This document shows, piece by piece, positions 21,244 to 33,138 of a stretch of 64,000 nucleotides of DNA. The position numbers were made by a program, and so were the translations under genes. Under the pieces are notes generated by a model. That model saw only the letters and a program-made list of their open reading frames with translations, did no database searches and was not told the origin of the DNA. This DNA comes from Diaporthe sp. PMI_573 (lineage: Eukaryota > Ascomycota > Sordariomycetes > Diaporthales > Diaporthaceae). The stretch is taken from contig JAJTUP010000028.1 in the NCBI GenBank assembly GCA_021399435.1, positions 186,001 through 250,000 on the forward strand. The letters are read 5' to 3'. How positions within the stretch are numbered: position 1 is the stretch's first letter; every line of letters begins with the position of its first letter.

Positions 21244-22397
21244 CTCGGACCCTCAGCGCGCCGTCGTCGTCTGGCTGCTAATTTGCCCACGGGGCTCAGA
21301 GAGTTCCCGAGGACACTGGACTGGCAATTGGGACGATTGTTTCTCTTGGACCTCGGGACTCACATGTGACACACTTTTCAAAGGGTCGACGAAGAGTCGT
21401 CGGAATTCGAACGCAGAAGAGAAGGGCAGAACCATCTGCTTTTAAAAGCCGTGTCACATCGTCCTTGTTCGTCCCTACTTCCCCAGACGCTACCCTCGGA
21501 CCTCGCTATTTACCACCTCACCACGGCAAATGCGCGCTCCTGAAGCATCCGGCATGATCAGCAACTGTCAAAACATTGTCTGCGATAGGCTTCTGAGGCG
21601 TCCGAGCACGTTGAAGCGGCTAATGACACCGTGGCTTCTGGCGATCTTGGTTGAGTAACACTCGAGACAAAAGGGAGTATTTGGCTTTTCTTTTATTCTT
21701 CTTGCGCCGTCGCAACGCTGCCCGTCCCGGCCGGGAGAGTTTTTATCCTCGCGGCGAGGCGATGTCTGATGAAACCTCCGACCGAAGAAATCTGTCTGGG
21801 GATCCATGCGATCCTTGATTTGGCGCGCCTCCTCGTCGAAATGATTTGAGACCGTTACGCACATGTATTGTGCGGCCGGTTCTTGTTACCAAAACAATAA
21901 TCAACAATCATCAATGTCGGACTGAAGTGACCTACGATGCTCACATCAAGCCTGTCTTATGATGCATCATACAAAATTTCTACAACACGGTAGGATCATG
22001 GACACACCCTTAGGTAAACTAATATTAACTTGCCAATTAGCGGAGCGTGACGTCCAGCACTTAATTACCCTAACCACAGAACCGGGGGAGGGGGCAAATT
22101 GGGTGCAGGGACGTTAGCGTCTTACTTCCGCCTTTCTTACCCCCCAGCGTCCTACTTCTGACTTTTAAGGTCCCAACTGTATACTTCGCTCTAAATTGAA
22201 AACCGAAGCCATTTCAAGCTCGACCACATGAACTTTACTCGGCCACTAGCACCATACAAATTGGCTATCCATCTTTTAGTCTCGAACTGTCACATTCCAG
22301 CCAGGATTCCCTTGCTCGCTGCACATCACTGAGCGCTCACTCTCCGTAGTGATCAGTAATATCATTCCTCGGCCTCAACTACATATTGCCAGCAGAC
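21244..22397. other. No recognised gene
   Basis: The stretch after the truncated hAT has short frames on both strands without motifs. At 22080-22160 two near-identical phrases (GCGTCTTACTTC and GCGTCCTACTTC) suggest a small decayed duplication. The last 200 bp before 22398 are likely leader and promoter of the next gene. Confidence 0.45.
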
Positions 22398-23376
22398 ATG
22401 GCAAGGAACATCGTAGAGGACAACTGGCGCCTGATGTCTTCTGCCGAGCTGCCACCCTGTGACGGGCCCAAGATCCAAGCGTTTAAGCACCGCTTCTCAC
22501 CCATATATTGGGCGGAATGTATCGGTGGGATCGGTGAAAACGGCGAAGACATTGGCTCACAGGCCTACGTGTTCAAGGTTGAGATCCAATTGAAGACCTA
22601 CGCTTTGAAAGTGGTACGGATAGCTGAATCGGCTTTGTTGTCTTTCGAGTATAAAACACTTACACGTGTCCCAGTTCAAATTTTTCAACCCCTCAACGCA
22701 GAGCTCCGTCCTAGGTCCTATTCTTGGGAGACAACTCGACGCTGACGAATTGGCCTTCCACACGGATCCCTTTTTTGCAGAGTGCCGAGCGTATGGGCGT
22801 ATTGAGGAAGCGCGCGCCAAGGAAAAGCGAGCGCGCCAAGTTGCAGCCCAGTGTTATGGTTTCCTGATCCTGGGTGCTTCAGAGGTGGAGCGGCTGAAAA
22901 AGAACGGCTTTGATCTATGGCCCGAAAACCTGCCACCAGGACATGAGTATCGGACTATGGCCGACGGGAGTCCCGTTCGCGCCCTTGTGAAGGAGTATAT
23001 TGAAGATGACCAAGATCCTGAACTGCGTGCCATGAGCTGGATGCTGAAAGACATCCGTTTCCTCAACAGAAACGGGTGTCTGAACAGGGACATCAGGCGG
23101 GATAACTATCGCAACGGTCTTTTGGTTGATTTCGGATGCGCTTGGACCGAACCGCACTGCCTTATTCGGCTGGCGGGCAAAGAGCGTGTGGAGAATTGGA
23201 AGAAAACGGACAGGGTGCAATTCGATACAATGGCAAGGGAGCTAGGGTTTGGTGATGTAATTCATGCGATACCCAACTGGGAATACCGGCAGAAGTTGCG
23301 AGAAAGCCGACATGATTCACTGGATGACGAAACTCAATCTGAAGAGTCTTCGAGCATCCCATCAACAGCTAAATGA
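22398..23376 (+). CDS. FTA2-like (kinase-fold) fungal protein
   Basis: Two exons: 22398-22613 and 22675-23376, joined in phase 0 by a 61-bp GT-AG intron, give about 305 residues. ATG 22398 (MARNIVEDNW) is the first Met. Visible pattern: HRFSPIYWAECIGG, YVFKVEIQLKTYALKV (a kinase-like beta-strand with Lys), FKFFNPS, DPFFAECRAYGRI, GSPVRALVKEYIED, then RDIRRDNYRNGLLVDFGCAWTEPH, which resembles a kinase catalytic and DFG segment. I associate this combination with the FTA2 (Sim4-complex-like) domain family, heavily expanded in filamentous fungi, mostly of unknown role. It appears intact. It is flanked by hAT relics on both sides and is one of the few complete genes here. Confidence 0.72.
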
Positions 23377-23747
23377 GCAATTCCAGAATTTCGACCTATG
23401 CACAGCCCAGTAGAATCCGACGCCGGCCTTTCCCGCGCCTCCCACTCCGACAAATCGACATGAACAGAACTCCATTTGTCATTTCATTTGATCATTCGCT
23501 AGACTTTGTTGGAGACTAAAGCTTGCCTCAATATAGTCCTAGCACGAGAGTATCTGTTCGGGGTATTTGACCTTGCTACAGTTTTGGTTAGATTAAGTAT
23601 CTAATTTATACAGTGGCTATATTGGCTGTAATCAAGGCCGTGATATATTTTTTAGCACCCAAAACAAGGTGGTCGCCTTGTTTAATGTAAAAGCCCGTAG
23701 ATTCTATATACAGGTCTATGGCCACTCCCCGCCCAAGAGATCTACAA
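23377..23747. other. Downstream intergenic region
   Basis: 3' flank of the kinase-fold gene, AT-rich; no coding signal or terminal repeats recognised. Confidence 0.5.
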
Positions 23748-24371
23748 CAGACTTGTCAACAAATAAATGAGTTCAAATAAATTCAAATAAATCCAAATCA
23801 AATCAAATCAAATCAAGCTAAAACGAATTCAAATCAAATCAAATCGCAGGGGCCGGATTTATTTGGATATCTGAATTCATTTAGATAATATGCTAGCCAA
23901 TCACCGCGTGTAACCCGGGACAAGTTGACCCACTCTCGGCCAACACGCGTCGCGCCCATCGCGTGTGGAATTGCCTGAATTAGCCTCCGCTCGCGGCCCC
24001 GCTCCGGTCAGAATTGTATCCATCCTCTCGCTACAATGGTTCATTCTAAGAGTACCGATATCTCAGCAGCGCTGATTTCAACACCTCCTTCTATCGCCAA
24101 CAGCGATCCCTATACGGCGGCCGGCTTCAATCGATCCGATGACAATAGAGAAGCGACAGAGGACACTTCTTCCTCGGCTGGTCACTCGGCGTACGAAGGC
24201 ATCAATTGGAACCGCCTTCCAGGATATTTAGCCAGTAAGCAACGAAGAAGACAGCGGACGGGATGGGTTTGGGAGCACGGATACGATATCGAGAAAGATA
24301 GCTCCGGTCACCGTTTCTGGCTCTGCAAAGAGTGTCACCGGGCAAAGGCTGCCATCACCCACATCAGAGAC
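23748..24371 (+). mobile_element. hAT-3 5' end fragment with TCAAAT repeats
   Basis: Begins around CAGACTTGTCAACAAATAAA (23748). The next 130 bp carry repeated TCAAATAAA and TCAAATC units, typical of hAT subterminal regions. The transposase start follows (24036). The sequence switches at about 24372 to another element's GTTGAGTTG-type repeats, so this hAT lost its 3' part. The exact terminus is inferred. Confidence 0.6.
24036..24371 (+). pseudogene. hAT-3 transposase N-terminus (BED finger)
   Basis: ATG 24036 starts MVHSKSTDISAALI. A Ser/Thr-rich leader is followed by a BED-like finger: TGWVWEHGYDIEKDSSG, FWLCKECHRAKAAITHI. The WVWxxGYDI and WxCxxC arrangement is the same as in the other hAT proteins of this window. 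After IRDP the frame enters the next element's repeats and stops at 24410. The catalytic core is absent. Confidence 0.75.
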
Positions 24372-26785
24372 CCAAACAACTCAACCAACTCAACGGACGA
24401 CCTATATTGAGTGAATTGGCTTAGTAATCGCCGACCTCTCGTTGAGTTGATCAACTGAACGCTTTCGTTGAATGGATTGACGTTGAGTTGGTGTGAGGGA
24501 ACGATCATGTGACTTTCATACTTTATGAATAGTCTCACTTTATGAATATTGTGTAAATAGCTTAAGTCGGAGTTTTCCTTAGGCGTCTCTTTCTTTACTC
24601 GTAAACAATCACTTTACCCAAGTCACACTCGACCTCGTTCGTGCTCTTGTCCTGTCACAGTTGGCCTAGTTGACGAGATATTCGCGACATGCTCCACCAG
24701 TTATTCCCACCCATTCTCCTCTTCTGCCAGCTCTCCCGCTCGGCCGAGAAATGACGCCATTGACTCTCTTGCGCCCGCCTCGCTTCTGGCGCTGCTCTCG
24801 ACCTCGATTTGCGTGGGAACGAACAGAGGATCCAGGTCGTCGATTATCTTGGCTTGTAGCCACGAACGCAGCACTAGACACATCCCGATTATATCGACTT
24901 CGAGGCGGCTGCGCAGGGGAGTCACCAATCGACCTGCGGCAGAAAAGAGCCTCTCGCACTCGGCTGACATCGGCTGGATCGTGAGGAAATCAAGAGCCAT
25001 TCGACAGAGGCGGGGATATTGAGCTCGGTTATCCTGCCAATATGCGCTGGGGTCTCGAATATGGGTGTCTGTTGGAACCCAGCTTTGTTGCCACGCCTCG
25101 TACTCGTCCCTCGGGGATTCAGGAGTCGCAGAAGACCTCATCCTCGCTGGCGTAGTCGTAGGCGTCGATAACCGGCTTGATGGCTCGTATCGTGACTGCT
25201 CGCAGTATTCCTCGAAGGCATTTTGGTACTTCCTTCGCCGTTTAGCAACGGGCTCATTTCCTGGGCTCAATACCACCTCGAGGTTGCGATATTCGGTCTC
25301 CCATACCTCCTGAACCATCTCTTTCGCAGTTGCGATCCAATCCGGATGTTTTCCCCAGTGTTCTTCGAACCAACCCCATCGATACGCAGGGTGGAGAGCC
25401 AACGCCGCGTAATATATTGGTGTCTCGTCGAGAATTGTGTAATATTTGTTGAGCTTCTGCCACCCTAGGTTGATGTTGATCCTGAAGTGTTCGGGATCAG
25501 GATAATCCGCCGCGACTGCCTTGTACTCCTCCAGTTTTGCCATTAGGAATTCGAAGCCTTGGATGACATCCCAGATATTTCCGTACGAGCCGACCCACCC
25601 TCTCTTCCGTTTGCGTTGAATACCGTCTCCCTCAAGGGTTTTGACGGTGACCTCGTAGGATCCAAGAATCGTGGCGAGGTGTTCGAGGACGTCCCAGTCC
25701 TTGTCTGAAAGCTGGTTTTCGGATAGGCAAATTCGCGGTTGAACAGCCGACCTCCTCATCAGGCCCGTCTTTTTCGACCTGTTGTCCTGCTCCCAAGCTT
25801 GTTTGTGTTTAAGAATCATCACATCGAGGTAAGGACGGAGTTTGATCGCGCGGCGGATCATGTAGAGCTGGGACAGCCATCTGGTATCGTTATCGACGAC
25901 GATGTTCAGAGGCTTCCTCGCTCGAACTCTCGGATCGATAGATTGGTCCATATCAGCCTGCTGAACACCTCGAAGAAGGTAACTCAGCACATCAGATCTG
26001 TCGATGTCAACAACGAGGTTGTGGAGCTTCCCGACTGGCCCTCTCCTCCTCCAAAGATCGTGTTCAGTTTCAGACAACGCTGCTGCGCCGGAGAGCTGAT
26101 TCTCAAATGCCTCTGGATTGGAGCCAAAAAGCAATGCTTTGGCAGAGAGGTTGAGTATGTGGCCAAAGCATCGACCTCTGCGCTTGCGTCCATCGAAGCC
26201 CAACTCTCCTCCGATCACAGCCATTGCTGAATCGTTGTTTTCGGCGTTATCAAGCGTGAAATACCCGATCTTATTCTTTATACCATATGAATCGATAATC
26301 TCGAGGACTTCTGCTGCAATATTTGTGCCAGAATGGCGAGTAGAGACCTCGGGTACTCCAAGGACGATTTTGCGGGGCTTGTTTTTCTCGTCTTGGAAGA
26401 AGCACATAATCCCATATAACGCGTGCCGATTTCCGGACCTCCAGCCATCAAAAGAGACGTGAATTAGGCCGGGAGAGCTCTGGAGGACCTCCATAACCTT
26501 CGTCTTGTGCTGTTCGTATGATGCCACGATTTTCCTGCGAATAGATGTTGCGGAAAGATTGGCGTCACAGAGCTTCACGCAAGGGTTCAGATATGCGAAA
26601 ATCTTCCTGAGCTTGTCGTGTTCTGCCGTTTCGAACGAGAGGTTGGCCTCCACGATCCATTCCATTAGAAGTCGTTGGAAATGCTTCTTGTCGAAGTTCT
26701 TGATGAAGCCATTCGCAATTGCTTGTTCTCTAGGCTTATTGGTATCAAGCTTCATCAACTCGGCGAGGTCTGGATTGCCCTCTGG
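24372..26785 (-). mobile_element. hAT-4 element, 5' truncated, inserted at the patatin gene
   Basis: The 3' end (left in the window) carries repeated CAACTCAAC / GTTGAGTTG units at 24375-24500, different again from the other hAT families here. The minus-strand transposase is long and open but lacks the leader and BED finger. At about 26785 it abuts patatin coding sequence. No matching terminal repeat or target duplication is found on the right, so the 5' part was lost by deletion or recombination rather than intact insertion. Confidence 0.75.
24701..26758 (-). pseudogene. hAT-4 transposase, catalytic core intact, BED finger missing
   Basis: 685 codons without a stop. Order: NKPREQAIANGFIKNFDKKHFQ, LIHVSFDGWRSGNRHALYG (first Asp), IGYFTLDNAENNDSAM (second Asp), RCFGHILNLSAKALLFG, VDNDTRWLSQLYM, VGSYGNIWDVIQGFEFLM, and the C-terminal SAECERLFSAAGRLV with the catalytic Glu. 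The N-terminal 150 or so residues, including the DNA-binding finger and initiator Met, are replaced by patatin sequence. It is the least decayed catalytic core in the window and may be recent. The in-frame TTG/ATG at the 5' end is not a native start. Confidence 0.85.
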
Positions 26786-27935
26786 TTGTCAACCAAGTAG
26801 TTCCTTGTGTGAGCGGCTATCATGCTCGCTTTCTGGTAGTCTGATAATGTGACATCATCCAAACCACGGTCCACGTTGAATCTGCAGTACTGGCCTCGAT
26901 CTTCATATTTGCCATCAAGTCTTGTTGCAACTTTTGTTGACTCTGCAGCCATTTCCTTTAATGCATTCAAGATAGCCAACCTTGAATCCTGAATTGTAAC
27001 AACTCTTCCTAGCCCTGTGCCAATGCTGAGGATACGCAGCTGGTCGTGTCCAGGGAATAGCTTTTCTGCTTCTTCAATCAGGATCTCTGCCGGGTTATTA
27101 TACCCAAATCCTGCATCGATAAACTCGATCTTGTCGCGTCCGAGTTGGATGGATTTGAAGAAGGTTGTCGCAGCTGAGGTTGCGCGGGCGACCTGCCAGA
27201 TGCAGCAGTCTCTAAAGGCAACATCTGTATCATATGTCTTGAAGAGCATAGGACGAGCATCTATATTTGCCTTTGTAATAGCTAGAACGACACTAAGTTA
27301 GAAGACATTAGCATTAGTCTCCCCCACTATACTACCCCCCCCCCCTTTAGGACTTACGTCTTGGTGCAAGTCTTGTCCCGAAATAGCAAATCGTTATGCG
27401 TGCAAGTTGTCTCGCTCTGTGGATCTTCGCTTCGCTTTGCAGTGCACTCTGGGTCGGTACAATTTTCCCGCACGACTTGCTTGATCGCCTTCTCGAGGGC
27501 AGTGGCTGAGAAGGCGCCTTTTGGTTCCGCAGGTAGTGGAAAGATCCGCCGTTTTGGCGTGAAGGCGGCCTGACCAACTTTATCATATACCTCTATACAC
27601 TCGTCTACTGTCATTCGCAGTCGTCCAAGCATGATCGCAATGATTCTATCAGGTTCATTAGCAGGTAAAACAGATGGGACGACGACATTCATACCCTCCA
27701 GTGCTAGTGCCGCCAATTAAATCGAAGTAGTCACATGGTCGAGGCACTTGGTTCAAGCCCTGGGACTCGCGAATACGCTCCATGATATTCTCCAGGATGA
27801 GGAGGCTGGACTTGCCACGGATACCCCCGCCATCTATCAATAGTCAGTTGCTATTCTCAGATGTCGAGTTGGGATGGATACCAAGCGAGAGGATACTGGG
27901 CGGCCGACCCAGACCACTAATGGCATACCTATCTG
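26786..27935 (-). pseudogene. Patatin-like phospholipase, C-terminus cut by hAT-4
   Basis: Exons (minus): upstream of 27882, 27833-27695, 27645-27358, 27292 to about 26786. Introns of 48, 49 and 65 bp with GT-AG ends restore the family sequence: LSLDGGGIRG (oxyanion hole), GTSTGG (nucleophile Ser, GXSXG), IIAIMLGRLRMTVDECI, then TYDTDVAFRDC, WQVARATSAATTFF and FIDAGFGYNNP with the catalytic Asp of the dyad. Such proteins hydrolyse acyl esters of lipids; in fungi they also form N-terminal domains of STAND/NLR-like proteins. The Ser-Asp dyad is present. After YLVDNQRAIQ the sequence changes to hAT, so any C-terminal repeat or STAND domain is lost. No in-frame ATG is seen in the first exon, so the start is unresolved. 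Confidence 0.8.
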
Positions 27936-28128
27936 CTTTCGTGCTGACATAACCGAATGAGACAGATCTGATAGCTATAAATACAGACAGTTGCTATCTC
28001 CTAGTTCTACCACCATACGAGATTCTTTACTAAGTAATATACATTTCATTGACCACGCTAATCACCATACCAACCTCTCTCACTTCTGTCAAAGCCTGCA
28101 GCCCTGCGAATCTTTCGAGTAATTAACA
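27936..28128. other. Divergent upstream region between patatin and MPGS genes
   Basis: About 190 bp separate the two oppositely oriented genes. GCTATAAATAC at 27972 is a TATA-like box for the rightward gene, followed by pyrimidine-rich sequence before ATG 28129. Confidence 0.45.
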
Positions 28129-28840
28129 ATGCGCATCACTCCGCCTTCCTCCACTATACACGTGGGCAACGTCCAGGTGCTAGGTGTTCAGCAAGTCTTG
28201 GAGTATGCTGCCAATACATCAGGCCGAAGCGATCAAGGAAATCAGCAATGAGGTCATGCTTTCTCGCCCGAAGAGCTTGGTATAATACAGAGCAGGACGG
28301 CGATTGTTGTCCCATGCAAAGACGAAGACTTGGATCAGGTACGGAATGTATGGCGTGCCATCCCAGCTACCAGCCTGATCATTTCTGTCTCGGCAACACA
28401 AGAACATGACTACACTCGTGAGAAGGAGGCAATGGACGACTTCTGGCGCGATACGGGACGGACCGGTATCAGCATCTATCAACAAGACCGCCAGCTCGCT
28501 AAGGCTCTCAAGGAAATCGGATTGGAAAGTCTTATGGACGACAATGGAAATATCTACAAAGGCAAGGGCGAGGCCCTCATTATTGGTATCCTACTCGCAG
28601 CTATTTCCCCAGCGCCAGCCGACAAGACCAACTGTTCTACCCGACTTCATACTCCTCACGCCGGCGCCATAGACTACAATCCTGAGCAAGAAGAAGGCAA
28701 TACGAAGACCGAGTGTCCCCAAGTAGCTCATGACAACATCTATAACGGGTATTATAAATATATCGGGTTTATCAATGCAGACAATCTTGCCCCTGGCAGT
28801 GTTACAGAGTACTGCAATGCATTCAGTGCTGGATTTTGCG
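28129..28840 (+). pseudogene. Mannosyl-3-phosphoglycerate synthase (GT55), broken
   Basis: ATG 28129 starts MRITPPSSTIHVGNVQVLGV. A TGA at 28249-28251 interrupts the frame; the same frame continues with FSPEELGIIQSRTAIVVPCKDEDLDQV, LIISVSATQ, NGNIYKGKGEALIIGILLA and YIGFINADNLAPGSVTEYCNAFSAGF, then enters the hAT arm at 28840. Family landmarks are VPCKDE, GKGEAxIxGI and the D-x-D-type metal site; here FINADN replaces the usual FIDADN, a change expected to weaken catalysis. The enzyme makes mannosyl-3-phosphoglycerate from GDP-mannose and 3-phosphoglycerate, a cytosolic step to the compatible solute mannosylglycerate. The stop, the D-to-N change and the loss of the C-terminus make it a pseudogene. 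Confidence 0.82.
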
Positions 28841-30114
28841 CGGCGGCGGCGTAGTATGCTGGCGAGTCCCTCAAAGTATTGTAATATTTATCGAGCTTCT
28901 TCCAGCCAAGGTTGATATTGACACAGAATTGCTCCGGTTCAGGATGCCTCTCAATACGCGATTTTGCGTCCTCGAGCCTCCCAAGTAGAAATTCGAACGC
29001 CTCCAGCACATCAGTCATGGAACCAAAAGCTTCCCTAACTCCAGACGATCGACATCGCGACTGTCCGTCTCCCTGAAGTACTTGCACAACGACGTGGAAA
29101 TCAGAGAGTATCTCATCAAATGTCCTCAGCACCGCCCAATCGCTCTCGTTGATGAAGCTCGACTCCTCGAGGCAGGGAGGAAGCTTCTGTCCACCCTCAC
29201 CTTTCCGAGCGTCTCGGAATAGCCGCTTGGCTTTGGCGATGAATTCTTCGTAGACGGGCTGCAAGCGAAGCATTCGTTTTATCATGTAGTATTGGGACAA
29301 CCATCTAGTATCGTTGTCAAGGACAACGTCAACTGGCCGTTGCTTTCCACTTTCAGGCTCGCCAGAAGCTGCAAATGAGTCTCGTTGCAGTTGACGAAGC
29401 AACTGAGTCAGTAAGTCGGCCCGATGGACCCAAACGACGAAGTTATGCGCTTTCCCGACAGGACCCTTCCGCATCCACTGGTCATGGGTTGCTCTCGCCA
29501 AAGGCTCCTCCTCGACGAGAGATTTCTCAAACGCATCAACATCCTTCCCAAAGAGAAGGGATTTAACAACAAGGTTGAGGATGTGTCCCATGCATCGAAC
29601 TCGTCGTTGAACCGGGTCGAACTTCAGCTCTTCTGCAATCTCTGACATTGCCGTTTCATTATTTGCTGCATTATCGAGAGTGAAGTAACCGACCTTGTCC
29701 TCGATGCTAAACGACCTAATGATCTCGAGGATCTCGGCGGCAATGTTCTCGCCAGTATGTCGTTCTACCAGCTCCGGAATGCCGAGCACAACTTTTTGGA
29801 GCTGATTCTCGTGGTCTCTGAAGACAGCCGTCACGCCATATAACGCGTGACGATTCCTAGTCCTTGCGCCGTCAAAGGCAATGTGGATCTGACCCGGCGA
29901 CCTCTTCAAGACCTGCTGGACCGTGCCATGATATCGCTCGAATTGTTGAACCGCCAGTCTGTGCACAGTCTTCGCCGTAATGTGCGCACTCGTAACCTTG
30001 ACCGCCGGATTGAGGTATTCGAAAATCTGTTGCAATCGAGGGTGTTCAACCTGCTTGAACGATTGCTGGCTTTCGACTATCCAGTTGACAATGAGCTTCT
30101 GGAACTCTCCTCGA

Positions 30115-33100
30115 CAAGGGTCGGAACCACTACATCCACTCCACTTTTGGACCAAGTAGAGTGGATGTACGATTTTTTAGCAATTACGTAGTGGATGTAG
30201 CACATATTCGACCGGAGTGGAATGGATGTACACACGTGGATTTATAAGTGGATTTATAAGTGGATTTTTGAGGCTATTCACAACCTCGTCGACGCCTATT
30301 CAGCCTCACTTTCAGAGGTTGACACTAACTCTTCAGCCTGCTGCTGCTGTGATGAATCGTCAACCTCGCTGGCGCTATCCTCGCCCTCCAATAGCCATTT
30401 TGACTCAGCAAGCGCCAGCTCGTCGTCGCCTAGAGTCCCACAACCGCCATCCAGCTTACTTTCAAGGTGCGACTTAAGCAATGGATCCAGGTCCTTGATA
30501 ATGCCAGCACGGTACCAAGAGCGTAAAACCTGACAAATGGCGATAATCTCAGCATCTAGGTTTGCACGCAACCCCGAGACCATCTTGCCAGCAGCTGAAA
30601 ATAACCTCTCACACTCGGCTGACATCGGCTGGATTGTCAGGAAGTCCAAGGCCATCCTGGATAATCGAGGATATCTGCTTTGCTTAGTGATCCAGTAACC
30701 AATTGGATCACGAACGTTGCCGTCGCTGACGTCACGATCCGTCTGCCACGCTTGGTACTCGTCACCAACAATAGCTGCTGCGGAGGCTGGTGTTGAGCTT
30801 GGCAGACGGCTGTTCTTCTCGAAGGGGTTGAAAACCCGAACTTTTTTTGCTGGAGGCTCGTCGTCGCCCCTGCCGCTGCTGGCCCCAACCCCGAGATGAG
30901 CGTAACCGGACAGCCAGACGCCGGCGACCACCCCTTTTGCCCCTCCAACCCAACTAGGCTCATGAGCCCACGTTTCATCAAACCAGTCCCAACGATAGGC
31001 TGGATGGAGCGCCATAGCCGTATAGTAGATGGGCGTCTCGTCCAGCCGCCGATAATATTCATCCAGCTTATCCCAAGCAAGGTTGATTCCGATGCGGAAG
31101 TGCTCTGGATCAGGAAAGTCAGCAGCAAGCTGCTTATATTCTTCCAGTGTGTTAAGCAGCAACTCATAGCCAAGCACCACGTCCCAGATATTGCCATAGG
31201 AGCCAGTCCAGCCTTGCTTACGCCTGCGGGTGTGTCCATCACCCTCAAGCGTCTTCACCACGGTCTCAAAAACAGTCAGAATATCCAAATGGTAAAGAAC
31301 CTCCCAGTCTCTGTCCGTTAGCTGATTCTCGTCTCGGAGGATGCGTGGTTTTCTCGCCAACTTGGCTTGTGTCACTTGGCCAGTCTTTTTAGACCGATTT
31401 TCGTCCTCCCATTGCGCCTTATACTTGATCAGTAGGAGTTCGATAGAGATTTTCAACCGTAGAGCCCTGCGGATCATGTAGAGTTGTGACAGCCAACGCG
31501 TGTCGTTATCGATAATTAGCTTGACTGGTTTCTTCGATCGGAGTTTAAGGGTGGTGGCGCGATTAATTTCGTCCTGTTAGATATATGGAATTAGTATGAG
31601 ACGAACAGGATTTAGTAAAACCGCTTACCCTCTGGACCTCCTTGAATAAGTAAATCAGCCGATGGCTAATACGCACATCAACTACGATATTGTGTAACTT
31701 GCCAACTGGTCCTCTTTTGCGCCATCGAGCGTATTCAGCATCAGATAACGCTTCTGCGCCTGATAATTGGTGCTCGAACGCGTCGGTGTTTTTGCCAAAT
31801 AAGAGCGCCTTGGCTGACAAGTTAATTGTGTGGCCAATACAGCGTCCTCGGCGTAGTCGGCCATCGAACCCAAGTTCAGCACCTATGACCTCCATTGCAG
31901 TATCGTTGTTTTCAGCATTGTCGAGCGTGAAATAGCCAATCTTCTCTGGGCCCACGCCAAGAGTGTGTAGGACGTCGAGAACCTCCCCACCGATCGTTGA
32001 GCCGAAGTGACGATGAGCCTCTGGAACCCCGATCATGATTTTGCATGGCCGATTCTTCTCATCTCTGAAAAAACAAGCAATACCGTAGAGGGCAAGCTTA
32101 TTTCGAGACGTCCAGCCATCAAATGAGATATGAAGCGCTCCAGGGGAGTTCCTCAGCACCTCGATAACCCTCTGCTTGGCGGTTATACTCTTGAATGATC
32201 TTATATCGGACAGCCCTGGCACTCAAGTTGGCGCGTTGGATCGAAACGGAGGGACTCAAATAGTCGAAGATTTCTCGGAGGATGGGGTTCTCGGCGAAGG
32301 AAAATGACTGGTTGCTACTGACGATTAGCTCGACTAGCATACGCTGAAAGTGTTGCTTATCAAAGCGTGAGATGAAGCTATTCGCGATATTCTGTTCCGT
32401 AGGCTTGTTGACGTCCAGTTTCAAAACAGATGCAATAGTTGGCTGGTTCGATTTCAGTGCGCCTTCGGATTTGAGCTGTGCTGTGCTCCTTTTCTCTCCC
32501 TCTGGTGCTGGTGTTTTGTGCTCACGCCATAGATGATTTGCCGCGTTCTGGAGACCTGAAGAGGTAAAACTCGCGATAATGGGACGATTTCCGAGGATAC
32601 AGTACTTGCAAGCCCATTTGCGTAAGCCATGACGTTGAATATCATAGCCAAAGTCCCACAGCCAAGAGCTAGTATCACGAGCGCGTTCTGACCAATTCCA
32701 GCCTCTGAAATGGCGAAAAAGACGGTCTTCGAGCTGCTGCTGCTGGCCTGGTTGGCCTGGCTGGCTGGCTGACATCGTCAAAAAAAAAAGTTTTTGGCAA
32801 AAACAAAGCAGGAAATCTGTAGAAAACGCGCTCAATAGGGGTAGTTTCTCGTATAATGTTATAAGATTAGCTGTAGGGGTGATCGACCTCGGCTAACTTG
32901 GGTCCAGGTACCTCGATTTAATAGGCAACTATATACAAAAATAAGTACTATGAACCGTACAGGGTCAGGGAATATCCCCCTGTACCTAAATCCACCTAAA
33001 TCCACTCCATTACATCCACTTTCAGGTCCAAGTGTAGTGGATTATTACGTAATCTGAGGGCCGACAAGTGGATGTAATAGAGATGGGCCACTTATTTGTG

Positions 33101-33138
33101 GTCCACGTGGATTTGCAGTGTAGTGGGTCCGAGCCTTG
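30115..33138 (-). mobile_element. Inner hAT transposon, right copy
   Basis: Complete copy of the 3,024-bp nested element, in the same position within its host, flanked by the same 8-bp duplication (30107-30114 and 33139-33146). It is therefore a product of duplicating the composite, not an independent insertion. Confidence 0.94.
30296..32776 (-). pseudogene. Inner hAT transposase, right copy
   Basis: Same structure as the left copy: start ATG at 32776, frameshift near 32177, 55-bp intron at 31628-31574, stop at 30296. The shared frameshift shows that the element was already defective when the arms became separate, or that gene conversion has homogenised them. Confidence 0.88.
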
